Part shown: positions 9,782 through 21,914 of the stretch, piece after piece
How positions within the stretch are numbered: the first letter of the stretch is position 1
Layout: each line of letters opens with the position of its first letter
Origin: Plutella xylostella
Taxonomy: Eukaryota > Arthropoda > Insecta > Lepidoptera > Plutellidae
Reading direction: 5' to 3'
Assembly (NCBI RefSeq): GCF_932276165.1
Contig: NC_063988.1
Location: 9,548,001-9,612,000 of the forward strand
DNA: 64,000 bases
Notes under the pieces: model-generated
Databases searched by the model: none
What the model saw: only the letters and a program-made list of their open reading frames with translations
Told to the model about the DNA's origin: nothing
Program-made: the position numbers and the translations under genes

Positions 9782-10027
9782 TAAGTAGTTAGCTCTGCTC
9801 ATATTATTATAATAATTATTATTAAGCTTATATGTATTGTATACCAACTAGTTTTAAGTCTTTTTTTGAAAAGATGGCTCAGGAGTTTCTTGCCTCCGTT
9901 CTTCTCCTTAGACAGAAAGAGCCCCCCCTTATCCGAACGGAGAGTAATTTGTAAAAATTGACGTTCATCAGAAAATTTTATATTTGTACGATGAATAAAA
10001 AATTTTGACTTTGACTTTGACTTTGAC
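9782..10027 (+). repeat. LINE-1 3' UTR and TTTGAC tail
   Basis: Contains the GAGTTTCTTGCC...TTCTTCTCC motif that recurs in LINE 3' ends near 53280 and (minus strand) 48600, then AATAAA and TTTGAC x4. The shared motif suggests these families use related 3'-end recognition by their RTs. Confidence 0.75.
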
Positions 10028-11397
10028 AACATACATACAGAATATTGCAAAAGTGGCACACAAAGCCAGAAGGGGCTGTTTCAGGGGTTATTCTGAACAA
10101 CTTTTGAGGACTAACTTACTAAGAAAAGGCATAAAAACAGTTAGAAAAATCAAACCATCTTTAAGTAGGAAGGAAAGCGTTAAAAAAGTTTAGTAATCGT
10201 GTCGACTCGGAAGAGGCTTAGACACAGAAGGGCAAAGAAAGATTTTTCTTGTCCTGTCTGGAGAACAAAGATTGACAGTCCCTAATGATTGACCGTGATC
10301 GATGGAGGAGGCCTTTCGGTACAATCTGTATAGTTTCGATGGTTTCTCGCAAGTAGCTATTTCTTGTGACGGGTAAAATTTTGTCAGTGAACATAGCCTT
10401 CTTGTTCTAACCACTACCAGCTATCTGTCTACGGGTTGTCGATCCAGTGGCTTGGATGCTCACGCTGCCTATTGGTATTCTAAGTTTCAGACTAAACGGA
10501 TTTTCATAAATGAATGGAGAAAAATGCGATGCGTCCTTTGCATAAGTTGACGAAAGCTGGACTTACCTGAAGTCACCAGTTGATAACTATCACAATTTTT
10601 GGTTCTACGGAAGATATTGTAACCAGGCTATGCTTCACATAAATTGCAATAAGTAAGAACAAAATATGATTAGGCTATTATTCACAGGCACATATTTTCC
10701 ATAGCACGTTCGTAATGGAAATAAAAACTGTACGGTATTGGTATTCCACACGCATTTGGCCATTTTTTTCGGGAATTTTATCATACTCATACCTAGCGCG
10801 ACGCCAAATGCCTAGCATTCTCGCGGGCAGGCGCGCTACCGAAGTGGCCGAGTACGATTTCGCAATGGAATATGGGTGTTCGATGTAGGTAGCTTCGTAA
10901 AAGTAAAACTGTGTAACTTAATATCCTAACTTAAAGTAGGTTAAGAACTCCCAAAATTCAACACTAAAAGTGGCATTCTTTTTTAACTGTTTTTGGCGTT
11001 GATTTTTTTTTACAATTACCTATAACGATGTAAACTATTAAATAATTAAAAAAATGCATATTCCCAATTTCTTGTCCTTTTATACATTTTTCTCTTCTCT
11101 TCATCTCATACTAACCCTAGTTTTCTCCTATTGTGTAAGGGAGTGGTGGTAGCGTAGCGGAAACCACAGCTATGAATTCTAATAGCATCGCCGTCGCGCA
11201 CGTAGCACAGCCACAGTGAAAATGCTGAATGGATACGCTACACACGCTTGTTATGGTAATCGACCAACTAGATTGTGTTGTGTATTTGTGCAGATATCTA
11301 TACTGTAGATAAAATTTAAATAAAATCATCTAGAGTACTGCAGTAACTAATAATACAAAACCGACGGCGCACCCTCCAACGGCTGTCAAATGATTTA
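10028..11397. other. Unassigned non-coding stretch
   Basis: No convincing gene. A 62-codon frame at 10005-10193 begins in the LINE tail and is an artefact. A GC-richer patch near 10790-10870 has no recognisable feature. Confidence 0.4.
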
Positions 11398-11540
11398 GTG
11401 CCAATTTCTCCATAGTCGGTTTGAGCATAACTGACATAGTTGACTTTTGACACATAATATGTCAAGAATTTTATATGGTGATGACGTATAATTGATAAAC
11501 AATCCTTGGTCGGTTAGATAACTGACTATGGAGAATTAAC
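11398..11540. mobile_element. MITE family 1, copy a
   Basis: Begins GTGCCAATTTCTCCATAG and ends with a decayed inverted copy (GACTATGGAGAATT). It shares its middle (TGACTTTTGACACA, GATGACGT, CGGTTAGATAA) with copies at 18454 and 55890. No coding capacity. Confidence 0.7.
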
Positions 11541-11821
11541 TGGTTTTTTTTTACTCCGGTGTTTGCTGCAGTGTCTGTCACCATACTCACCATACTCACC
11601 GTAAGAAGCAAAAAAACCAGATGGGCATGATTTTGACTACATACTTACCTAATCCAGTGGTTTATACAGAGTGCAGGGATCCCCTTTACTCATATCTAAG
11701 CAAGCTTGAATATTTATAACGCCAACTATGCAATGCAGTCTGCTTTTAATCTCACTTTTATCCCCAGAGACGCCATAACTATGACCTCCTAGCAACCGAC
11801 AGCATGTAGCCTTATTGTATA

Positions 11822-11972
11822 CTAGCTGTTCCCGCGCGCTTCGCTTCGCCTTAAAAAGTTTTCCCGTGGGAATTCCGGGATAAAAAGTAGCCTATGTTCT
11901 TTCCCAGGGTCTAGACCGTATGTTTACCAAATTTCATTCAAATCCGTTCAGTAGTTTTGCCGTGAAAGAGTA

Positions 11973-12003
<31 letters not shown>

Positions 12004-12036
12004 CAGTTACTTTCGCATTTATAATATTAGTTAGGA
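11822..12036 (-). mobile_element. Lep1-type mini-Helitron, copy a
   Basis: Read on the minus strand it starts TCCTAACTAAT and ends CTAG, sits between A and T as Helitrons do, and carries a (GTCT)n microsatellite near its 5' end and a GC-rich 3' hairpin region. It matches the copies at 16288 and 52934 nearly throughout. Non-autonomous. Confidence 0.85.
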
Positions 12037-12651
12037 TTAAGCTACTTACGTAAAAAAGGTATTGTAAGTTTAGTATTTATCTGATTGAGTTTACGGGGCT
12101 ATGTATTTCAATACCTAACACCTCTCCAAATCTGGATCTATTTCGACAGTAAGTTTTGTTTTTAAATGTTAATAAATAAATAAATGGTATTATAGTGAAA
12201 ACTATTTCACATCTACGGTTAATTTTAATATGCATTTTCTCATAATGCTGAGAGAATAATAATGCTGAAGATAATATTTTTTTATTGCTAATAATAAATG
12301 GAAATTGGATTTACCTTAGAGTATAAACAATATTAAACTACTAACACCATAATATTGATATGTACTTATATTATTTATACGTTATGGATAACAGCTATAG
12401 TTTATAGATATGATTTAAGATATTACATAAAAAAATATACAATACTCGTGTATACAATAAGGCTCCTACACAGTATAAGAACGTTGCATATACCCTTTGA
12501 TGCACCGCCAAGGCAAGCGAGCATTTTATCACCGGGATAAATGTTAATGAGATCAAACTTCTTAATGAACCGAGCGAGTTAACTATGAATGGTATAAGGT
12601 GGAGGGAATGAGGCCATCATACCACACTTTAGTATGTTATAGCGTCTCGTA

Positions 12652-12784
12652 CGGTCAGCTGCATAAGTTGTTATACATTTCTGTACCTTGTCAAACTGAC
12701 GAACCGTCAATGCTCAAAGAATGGATAGGCGGGTTGTTAGATTGACAGGGTTCGAAAGTGTATAGCTACTTATGCAGCTGACTG
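12652..12784. mobile_element. MITE family 2, copy a (TA target)
   Basis: The inverted ends CGGTCAGCTGCATAAG and CTTATGCAGCTGACTG are flanked by TA on both sides, giving a 133-bp element. The TA duplication suggests Tc1/mariner mobilisation. A second copy is at 60683. Confidence 0.8.
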
Positions 12785-15775
12785 TACAGCTCAATTCACG
12801 TAAATGATACGCCACACAGCTATTGTTCGTTGCGTTATCGCTGCGTTGAATAAGGCTGAGGCCCTATTGATGCGTTGTGATCGCGTCATCGCAAGGGAAA
12901 GATCATAAAAAAATATGTTGTAGAGGTGACAACGCAACGTACCAATGAGGCCTCGCCATTAATCGGTTGGTTAGCCGTATTGACGCGCGTCGATTTCTCT
13001 CATCTCATTATTTTAGGTGACGAAACCTAGGCCATTTTTTCAGGGGTTTAAATTATATACTCTAAAAAATTATACTTACACCGATCGAAGAAATGTCTAT
13101 CTTGTGAAATTATTATTTTTGAATAAATATAAAAGCAGGTATACATACTAAAATCGTTGAAATTGTTTCAAAATACACACGTCCAACGTCCAACTTATTT
13201 GAATTTACAGTCGATATCAAACGGTGCAATCATCTTTCATTGAAAAGCAAACACGCCAAGTTTTTGCCAACTTTGCAACCAACTGCCAAACAAATTCACG
13301 GAAAATGTTTCATACGCTTTAAAGATAAATATTTGATGAAACATCAAGTACGATTTCAAAACTTTTCTCTTCTGATTACTTACTTTACTGGCAGGATAAT
13401 AATACCTACTGGAATTTTAAAATGTGTCTTGAATTCTATCCTTTTATCTGAGATTTAAAATCTTCGAATCCTGGCGGGTTGTCGTCAAAATAAAAACCTA
13501 CCACTTTTAAAAAGGTAGCCGAAAAAAGTCCGTATCTATTCCAAAATTGGAAAGGCTCGCGTTTCCTAAGCGGATTTCTTTATACGCAAATGGATCCATT
13601 CACTGGATTCAAACTCTAAAACTAGAGTCGTAAAGTTGAAATTTATTCGCGCCAGTTTGGCGGTAGTTTGGCAGAATTTTAGCCGTTGCATAGAGAACAC
13701 AGATTTCGAATAAGGAACTGCGGGTTGATCCGATTGGTCCGTGCGAGGCCGTTTTGTATGCGCTTTTAACGTTACGAATTCGATTTGAGCGCCACTACGG
13801 GCGTGTCAGTAAGCCGATATAATCCGGGAATAGATTTTTGTGGCAAAATAGATTTACAATACATAAATCCAGTTGCCTTTTTTCTATTGAAATGAAACTG
13901 CAGTCGACGGAATATTTTAACATATCAAACGCATGGTATTGTAAATCAGTGGTTGAATGTTTTATGTGTCTTGTGACCTTTTTCTGTCTAAAATACTCTT
14001 GGTTAAACCATTAACAGCTTCTTTAAAATAAATAAAATAAAGCCTTGTGTTTGCTCGGCAAAATAAATCATTTAATAAATAGTCAAAGGCTTCTTCAGTT
14101 TCAAAGAAAAGTCTGGAGTTCATTATCGAACCACAGAAATTAAAAAGATGTCGTTTCAGGTTTCAGGAGCTAAATATGCAAGTTTTTTGAAAACGTAGTT
14201 AGTTATATAAAAATAAAAACAGGTTACATTACAAACCAGAGCGCTCATTTTGATCTAAAATTTTATTTACATTTTTACGCCAGGGATATCGCACAGTTAA
14301 AAAGAAATAACATTTACGAAGTAACGAGTGTCAAATTCATTACATTTTGAAACCAAAAGCTTTAGTTATGTTTTAGCTGGCGATAGGTTCACAAAACAAT
14401 AGCGATCTGGTGCTAATTCTTACACGAAAATCAGTCTTCAGATCACATCCCTATTATTGCGTGATCGCGAACGCGTTATCAATACCCGAAGCGGCCATTA
14501 CGGCCTCCTTCCTTCCGTTTCCGACGAAATATTACCTCCCACGTCATCATAATATCACATTTGTTTCTAATAACCTTGTTCTAAGGACGTGTTTCCCTTG
14601 GCTAGGTGTTAACGGTGTCATTTGTAACAATTAATGTAGTGTGGTGATTCTGCGAGCGAAGTGGCAGAGACGTATGAAGTTGCTCTTATAACTAATGCGA
14701 TGAGAGTCGTGTGTGAGGAGACATTTGTAATTACTGAGTTTAATTGTCAGAAAACCTTATTATTAAGTGCAGGTTTACCTGTCGGGCCACTGGGGAGTGT
14801 GGGGCGGTAGTTGGTGTTGAAATACTACCCTCATTCAACATGAGTATAACTCTAGTACTGTTTAAATAAGTTAAACAGAGTTGAAAATGAAGACAAGAAT
14901 TATCAGATGTGGCTTAACAAATTGTCTTTTGTTATTGCTTTGAATCATTTCAACCTATCAACATCACAAAACAGAATATTACAATCAATTTGTAATAGCA
15001 TGTCTCTGGTGGATAAGCACCTTTATACCCAACATAGTGTACACAATGTACCTGATAGTATTAAACACGTGTCCACTTGTCACGGTAATACGGCGGCCTC
15101 GCTTATCTAATCCGGCTCGGACAGAGCCCCAGGTGCCGGCTAAATATGGACTAATTTCATACAGCAAAGTTATATTTAAGTAATTCGGAATAACCGAAAC
15201 AATTTTGACGTAAATATTAAAGTATACGAATGTTTTGTAGAATAATAAATATATAACAAATTTCAATTTTATTAAATCAGACAACCTTTGGAAAGGTGGA
15301 CTAAAAATAAAAATAGAAATTTTGAAGCGAGTGTATATAGATAGTGGTGTCGATTAAAATTCAAGTAAATAGTTATTTATAAAAATGCAGATGTATTCAA
15401 AACCCATACTACGCCGCGCCGTAGCAAAAAAGCCTACGACGCTACGACGACGTAGCAAATTAAATCTTACAGCTTTACTAAACAGGTATTAAATAAAATT
15501 TATTATAATTTTATGTCTTTTAATTAACAAAAAAAATAGATTTATTTCTTTTCATTAAAAAGGTTATAATAATATCATTATATACAACTTTATCAAATAT
15601 TAATAATTTACTAACTCGTTTTGAAACTGACTAAGTTCCAATGGGCTCGTAGATAATAAATTTATCATATTCGTACGGGATTAGTTTCAAAATCCACCAC
15701 CGCGATTACTTATTAATTATTTCTAAATAAATGATATTATTATTCTGTGTTCTATAATTAAACGTGTTCTGGAGT
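12785..15775. other. 3-kb stretch with no supported gene
   Basis: Scattered ORFs of up to 99 codons lack domain-like composition. A GC-richer segment at about 14440-14620 is the least repeat-like part and could be conserved host sequence, but nothing in it identifies a function. Confidence 0.4.
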
Positions 15776-15945
15776 GGAGGCCGCGACTAGGCAAACGTAG
15801 TGTGGGACGCCCTCCGGCTAGAGGGGGTGACGACTTGCGAAAGGTGGCTGGTTATGATTGGATGCGGAAAGCTACAGATCGCATCCATCGTGCTTTGGGA
15901 GAGGCCTACGTCCAGCAGTGGACTGCTATGCTATAGGCTAATGAT
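15776..15945 (+). pseudogene. LINE 3' fragment (endonuclease-RT C-terminus)
   Basis: Translating across the stretch gives the stereotyped RT tail: RPRLGKRSVGRPP, then DDLRKVAGYDWM, ending EAYVQQWTA followed by a stop. This is the C-terminus common in lepidopteran endonuclease-reverse transcriptases, probably RTE-like. The rest of the element is missing. A close relative lies inverted at 58689-58806. Confidence 0.7.
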
Positions 15946-16287
15946 GTTTTATAATTTATCATACATACTCGTACTTTTCGTACTTTTGCTGTTTTGTGAA
16001 TACCCAAAATTTACTTAGATTAACGATATACGAACTAGACACTGTGTCACATACAAAAACAATGCAAAAAAAACTGTCTGCATTTGTATACCTAGTTCGT
16101 ATTTAAATATTGTTGATTCTGTTCAAATTTATCAATGCTATAAATTCAGATTTTGTGGAAACAAAATCTTTGACTGGTGACTGATGGGTTGCAATGCGCA
16201 ATACCAATACAAACCAAATACATGTTGAAATGATCGATTCTACAAAGTGAAACATTATCCGTAAACTTAGCGGTATATTGTCGGTAA

Positions 16288-16320
16288 TCCTAACTAATAT
16301 TATAATTCCGAAAGTAACTG

Positions 16321-16351
<31 letters not shown>

Positions 16352-16502
16352 TACTCTTTCACGCCAAAACTACTGAACGGATTTGAATGAAATTTGGCAT
16401 ACATATAGTATAGGCCCTGGGAAAGAACATAGGCTACTTTTTATCCCGGAATTCCCACGGGAAAACTTTTTAAGTCGAAGCGAAGCTCGCGGGCACAGCT
16501 AG
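16288..16502 (+). mobile_element. Lep1-type mini-Helitron, copy b
   Basis: Starts TCCTAACTAATATTAT after A and ends CTAG before T, with a (GTCT)n tract near 16320. Same family as 11822-12036, opposite orientation. Confidence 0.87.
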
Positions 16503-16511
16503 TTTAATATA

Positions 16512-16784
16512 TAAACACTCACACCTTGTACTAATATACTCCCTTGCGGGGTAGGCAGAGGTGCATTGCTGCACCCACTTTTCGCCAGTGTTATATTAGT
16601 CCCAATGAAATGTATGTTTTTTTGTGTTTATGTAATAGGGGGCGGGCCTATTGCCATTTTACGGGCACAACCAAGACCCGAGAAAAAAATATCTGTGTTT
16701 AAACAAATATCTGCCCCAGCCGGGAATCGAACCCGGGACCTTCGGCTCAGTAGTCAGGGTCACTAACCACTACGACATCCGGTA
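16512..16784 (-). mobile_element. tRNA-headed SINE, family B
   Basis: On the minus strand the head carries an A box (TAGTGGTTAGTGACCC) and a B box (GGTTCGATTCC) in tRNA-like spacing, then a body containing AAATGGCAATAGGCCCG. The body matches the SINE nested at 46479-46743. It is not a functional tRNA, because the 3' side runs directly into the SINE body. It abuts the Helitron ending at 16502. Confidence 0.8.
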
Positions 16785-17671
16785 ACTCAATTAAAGTTGT
16801 TAATTTAATCTCCAATGTACAACCTATCAAAACTTTGTATTTTTTTTTATTTGGATCAAAACTCAACTAATTTTCTGCGAGTCTGCATACATCTTAAATA
16901 CAAGTATGATGTATTCACGGTTTTAACTTTTATTCTACGACTTATTAACTTCGCGTAAAAAATAATACCTAATTACTTCTAGAATAGAATAGACGTGACT
17001 ACACTATGCTTCGTTCGTACATGTATAAGTCACAATTAGTACCTTAATTAGTACAGGCGTAACTTCTAAGAGCTCTTGTGTGTACCTAAATTAGTAAACA
17101 CACAAGTGTTCATAGACTGTATACAGTATACTGTACTGTATATTGTATAACTTGGAACCCTTGACTCAGGTTGTAAAACACACAGACACATTAAAAGTAT
17201 AACATCCCTCTTTTTCATTGAGGGTAAAAAATTAACTAAACACTGGGCCATCCGACTAAAGAATGGCCAGAATTTACATACATACCGAGGGACAAACACG
17301 AACCGTACAGGGTGTACATTACACGCACTTGATTACTAGAACAGGCCCCTCCAAAGCCGGCATCCATCACCGGCGGAGGATTAGTCACGAGGCACTATTG
17401 TCGAGATTATCTTGAAATACCGCCGCGCGCCGCAAGAATTACTGGAAACGGCCCCCGTTTTGCAGTCTCGGCTTATTGTGTGTTAACTTGTTCGGGTTTT
17501 GTTACTAAGTATTTATGGGTCAGGTTTTCTGAAATGTATTGTGCATTAATTCATGGGCGGGGAAAGGATCGTCTTGTCTGTGGCCGCCGAAATATTATTA
17601 AGTATTAATATGAAATACCTAGTCATATTATTTTTTCTTTATAAAGTATTCAAACATTTATTTAATAGACT

Positions 17672-17819
17672 CGAGGAAGACCTAGGCGGAGATGGCGGGA
17701 CGACTTGGAGAAGTTCCTACCTGAGTGGTCCGAAGTGGCGGAGGATCGCGATCGTTGGACCAAATATAAGGAGGCCTTTGCCCAGCAGTGGGACACAAAT
17801 CAGGCTATTAAAAAAAAAC
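17672..17819 (+). pseudogene. RTE-type LINE 3' fragment
   Basis: The frame starting at 17672 reads RGRPRRRWRDDLEKF, then EDRDRWTKYKEAFAQQWDT, the C-terminus typical of an RTE/BovB-like endonuclease-RT. It ends near a short A run (17811-17818). Only the last 45 or so codons survive. Confidence 0.75.
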
Positions 17820-18453
17820 ATAGGTAATGATACCCCGGGTGCTTTAGCCATATATTGTATTATAGATATATATTCATTATAGTCTTCTAGCCACCATTGT
17901 TATTACTCCATCCTTACAGTTTTTAGCCACACGTAAAACATTAAAATCGTATTTTCTGCAGATCGTCGGTTAAAAAAACAAAAGAGTAAAGTGTGAGTGG
18001 AAATTTTTCATTGCTGTGTAATTAAGACTTTCATAAATCGGCCAGAAATAGTCGAGTTTCGATTCAGTGTCAGTGAAACACTATCATGTTGACGCTTTAC
18101 AAGTTATTTGCAATCCTTTATGTATTGCTATTAAAACGGAGGTTATTAAATATTTACAAGTCAACTCGAAAACGTAACTGAAGATAATTAATTATTGAAC
18201 CATAATTTTTACTGCTTAGCTCAATAACCAATTAGCTTGTACGTGAGCTTTACGCTTGAACGAAACCAAAATTATTTAAAACGAAGCAAAATATTTTATG
18301 AATTTACAGAACAACTGGATAATTTGCAGAATAATTTTACACATGGTGAAAATTATGATAATTATTAAGGACGTTTCTTTTGAACTGACAGTCCATCTAG
18401 TTCCTAATCAATGACGATTGTTCCTAATAAAATAAAAGATTATAATAGATTTA

Positions 18454-18600
18454 GTGCCAATTTCAACATTCTCGGTTATCGAACCGACAGGGATTGATTT
18501 ATAAATTAAACGTCATCTCCATATAAAATTCATGACAGATGTGTAAAAGTTAACCACTACTCCCTGGTTATGCTCTAACAGAGAATGGTGAAATTGGCAC
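18454..18600. mobile_element. MITE family 1, copy b
   Basis: The 147-bp copy begins GTGCCAATTTC and ends GAAATTGGCAC, with TTA on both sides (18451-18453, 18601-18603). The 3-bp TTA duplication is compatible with PIF/Harbinger mobilisation. It is inverted relative to copies a and c. Confidence 0.8.
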
Positions 18601-18614
18601 TTAATCAAATTTAC

Positions 18615-18728
18615 GTCACAGCACATATGTATAAGCGTAACGCAAACGGATCGTCTTTGTTTTCTTCTGTCTAGCGACTGAAGAAAAGAAAGGCTATCCG
18701 TTTACGTTACGCTTATATGTGCTGTGAC
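18615..18728. mobile_element. Palindromic MITE (114 bp)
   Basis: Long inverted arms, GTCACAGCACATATG at the left and CATATGTGCTGTGAC-like at the right, continue inward through GTAACG and AAACGGAT. The arms cover more than half the element and would fold into a hairpin. No coding content. Confidence 0.75.
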
Positions 18729-19328
18729 CATAAATCTACAATCTTTGTAAAAAAATGATAGGAGCAAACAACGAATTTCATTTCTCTCCATTCTTAAACG
18801 AAAACTGAAACAATGTCGGAGTCCGAGTCATCGTTAATCCGAGCCGTGGCGGGACCGAGGCCCCATTCAATATCGGTTTTTAATTAAAAATACTCTCTTA
18901 AAGCGGATGAAGCATTTTCTGCATTAAATCCGTATTAAGATATCGCAGCGATCTTTCAGCTACCATCGATGTCAGCCATTTTAGATATAACCTGCAGATT
19001 TTCTCGTTGAGAAAAAGTCTGGCTTTTGTTTTCGTGATGAGTCTTTGTAGAGAATTTTGTACTATTAACTCTTATATTCCTAGACCGTATTGTAAATTTA
19101 CAACAAGGTGAAAATTTACTTCGAAACACACGAGTATCTACTCTTTACTTCAAAAAGTTGATATTCGTAGGTATATCACAGCGTCAATTTTAAATTTTAA
19201 AGTTTCAAAAAGCTCTATGAATTTGGGGGTCATTTTGTAATATTTGTGCTGTAAAGAATTAATAATAATAAAAAGTATGACCTACAGGATTATGTCCTAT
19301 CTTCATCTAAAACAGCTCCACTATTTTT

Positions 19329-19375
19329 AACCGACTTCAAAAAAAGGAGGAGGTTCTCAATTCGTCGGGATCTTT
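19329..19375. repeat. Common insect dispersed repeat fragment
   Basis: Contains ACCGACTTCAAAAAAAGG followed by AGGAGGTTCTC, a motif widely dispersed in lepidopteran genomes. Only a fragment is seen here. Confidence 0.45.
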
Positions 19376-19737
19376 TTCATTGCAAATGGAGAATGAGTTT
19401 CTAAGTACCAAACCCGAAAATTAAATACCCATAGCTTGTAGTGTATAAAAAGTGGCAAGTAACTTGCAAACATCAAAGCTCTATTGAACTTTTACGGATC
19501 CTGAAAAATCTAAATTAAGTTTGAGGTCTAAATGGAAAGTGACAGTTTGGAACTATTAATTGAATATCTTATAATGACGAAGATGAGCTCTCTGGGTTCA
19601 GGAGGGTTACAGTTATACCTGACGAAAAACGAACGAACGAGAGCTGTCGTGCAACCGGCACGTTTAATAGAGCGACATATAGTATTGGGTCGCGTAGCGC
19701 GCCGAAACTTATTTTTTGTCATGTACAGGTGTTGAAA

Positions 19738-19844
19738 AATGGGTATAATAAGTCGAAACCTGCATGTGCAGCATGGTACATCTAAACCCGAAACTGAAAT
19801 CAGAATTTACCCTTTTAATATTAAACCCTTTTTGCAACAGCCTG
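19738..19844. mobile_element. MITE family 8, partial copy
   Basis: Ends CCCTTTTTGCAACAGCCTG before TA and contains the AAGTCGAAACCTGCATG block found at 45610 and 55255. The left terminus is decayed (GAAAAATGGGTATAATAAG). Confidence 0.6.
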
Positions 19845-19884
19845 TAGAGTAACCTCCAGACTATAAAGCAGCTAACGTTATTTG

Positions 19885-20102
19885 CTAAGGCCTGGGTCTC
19901 CTATTTTATGCTATATATGCGGCGTCCGACTTTGACGTAAACGTTTTGATCAACGTCCTACGGCCTACCTACGGCGTCTACGCGCCAACGTCGGCGTGTG
20001 AGGGAGACCGCATCAGTACATTTCTATAGTGAGCAAGGTGACGCGGCTTACGGCGTGACGCTGGACGCGATCTACGGCGTAAATAGGAGACCCGGGCCTA
20101 AG
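19885..20102. mobile_element. MITE family 6 (GGGTCTCCTATTT termini)
   Basis: The termini CTAAGGCCTGGGTCTCC and GGAGACCCGGGCCTAAG are inverted, making a 218-bp element. The interior is GC-rich, with repeated ACGGCGT motifs in both orientations. One copy in the window. Confidence 0.7.
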
Positions 20103-20862
20103 CTTCGACTCTACTCGAGAGTTTTTTAACTTCAAAATTATCTTTGTCATGCAGCTAGATTATAAGAAAATTACGGGGGTATTTCAAAGATAATCCCTGA
20201 ACCATTTTAATGCTATTCAGCTAAGCTTGTGAGCAAAAGCCCGTAAACACTGTAGACCTTTAATTATTTTCGTGTCTTGTTATTTGTAAGCCACTTTTTT
20301 GTGCCGCGCGTGTGAAAACGCGTGGGGCTGTAATTTTTTCTCATATTTTTCTACTTAGCAAGAAAAAATACACGCTCAGTGCCAACAAAATTAGATTTTT
20401 GGTGGCCGTGGAGTTAGCTTAATGTGGCCTCATTCACGGGTTTTTGTTGTACGGAGGTAGAATTGATGTTAAACCACTGTGTCCACCAAGCGCATAAGTA
20501 TTATTAAAAAAACATACCTAAATAAAAATGTTTTTATAATCAAATCGTTTATTTATTATAATAAGTAGTTATACAAGATATATTAAGTACCTACTTAGGT
20601 TTTTCTTCAGACACACGTACATAAAATAGTTATAATTTATTGTACCTATCTAAGAAAATGAAATTAATAGAGATATTTATTTGGTGAATCTAGAATTAGA
20701 TGAATCCAGAATAAATCGGATGTAATCTCAAAACGGCAGATATGGAAAAAAATACCAATACCTAAATTGAATTAGTTAAGTATTAATAAAGATGGACTAG
20801 TAAAATGTAGCCTATTTATAACCACTATTTTGTTCATCTCTTACAATCCAACATGGTATCAT

Positions 20863-21004
20863 CTGAAGGCCTAGCACGGGACACAAGACGCGCATGCCAA
20901 GACGTGTCAAAAAAAATCCGTCTCGCGGCTATGAGACCGAGTGAGATGGCAAACTTTTGTTATGTCATGACGTGAGCGTCTTGCGCTCCGTGCTAGGCCT
21001 TCAG
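20863..21004. mobile_element. MITE family 7, copy a
   Basis: The inverted ends CTGAAGGCCTAGCACGG and CCGTGCTAGGCCTTCAG continue into a partly inverted ACAAGACGCG / GCGTCTTGCG block. Total 142 bp. Confidence 0.75.
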
Positions 21005-21372
21005 ACTGTGAGACATGATACAAAGGGCCCTCGCCAACAGTACATATTTTTCTTGTGACCAACAAACATTTCCGACCAGAAAAGTTATAAAAGCAATTTG
21101 TACAACGTCAGAGTGTCCCGGAAAAATTGGCATCGTGACGCGGGCTAATTATACTTTGATCACTTCGCAACTAACTTCTGCTAGTTTTTGTCACGGATAT
21201 TGTGGATTATTCGGCTTTGACTAGGAAACGGGCTTAAGGGTTCAAATTGAAAAGTAAAATTGGTTAAAAGTGGCTCTAGGGGTGGCAGTTTCACTCCATG
21301 AAAGTAAGTTACAGTAGCATATTCGGTGTGTCATACAATAACTTACTACCTAATTCATTCATCCTAAGTCCA

Positions 21373-21455
21373 AAGGGCTAGCATGGGGCGCAAGACGCGA
21401 TAATCAAGACGTCACTAAGGTTTTGCATCGCGCCCACTCACATCGCGCGCTCAGA
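21373..21455. mobile_element. MITE family 7, partial copy b
   Basis: Shares GGGCTAGCATGGGGCGCAAG and the following GACGT...TTTTGCATCGCGC with the copy at 21789; its right terminus is missing. Confidence 0.5.
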
Positions 21456-21788
21456 AGAAGTCGTAACAATATCGTGGTACGGAGAACGATATTATTCTTT
21501 TCCGGGCAGTCCTGCCCCGGAATAACAAAATCGATCTCATACCTACCTAGCTACTGGCGAATTTTCTATTCAGAAGCCGGATGGCCTTTGTTGAAGGGTT
21601 GCTGTAATTGCTTCCGTTTCCATAATAGGCGCTTTTCAGTGGACCTTAGAAAACGTTGTTTTAATCCGGCTTAAAATAAAATCACTATTGGACCGGCCGT
21701 CCGCTTGTTACTTAGTAGACGTATAAGCACTTACCCCCGAATTCATAGAATTAACTGTTGCTTATAAGACACGTCCAGCGCAACCCAG

Positions 21789-21914
21789 AAGGGCTAGTAC
21801 GGGGCGCATTTAAGACGTGACAAGAGTTTTGCATCGCGCTCACTCACTTCGCGCAGTCTCGAGAGCGAGTGCGACGCAGCACTTTTGTCACGTCTTAATA
21901 GCGCGCCGTGCTAC
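21789..21914. mobile_element. MITE family 7, copy c
   Basis: Begins AAGGGCTAGTACGGGGCGC and ends GCGCGCCGTGCTA, with inverted AAGACGTGACAA / TTGTCACGTCTT blocks inside the ends. Confidence 0.65.

Larger units (their letters stand above)
4980..10027 (+). mobile_element. LINE-1: CR1/Jockey-group non-LTR retrotransposon, apparently intact
   Basis: Two long uninterrupted ORFs (a coiled-coil ORF1 and an APE endonuclease-RT ORF2), then a 3' UTR with AATAAA (9994-9999) and four TTTGAC units (10004-10027). This is the typical microsatellite-like tail of CR1-like LINEs, used instead of poly(A). The 5' end lies somewhere between 3900 and 4980. Clade assignment within the CR1/Jockey group is not possible by eye. 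Confidence 0.85.

Noticed and set aside
12817..12960. Weak inverted GTTGCGTTATCGCTGCG / GACAACGCAACG similarity
   Set aside because: Arms are short and mismatched, with no target duplication; not strong enough to call an element.
14440..14620. Possible conserved host exon
   Set aside because: GC content is higher than the surroundings, but the open frame is only 74 codons with no domain, and no supporting splice pattern was convincing.
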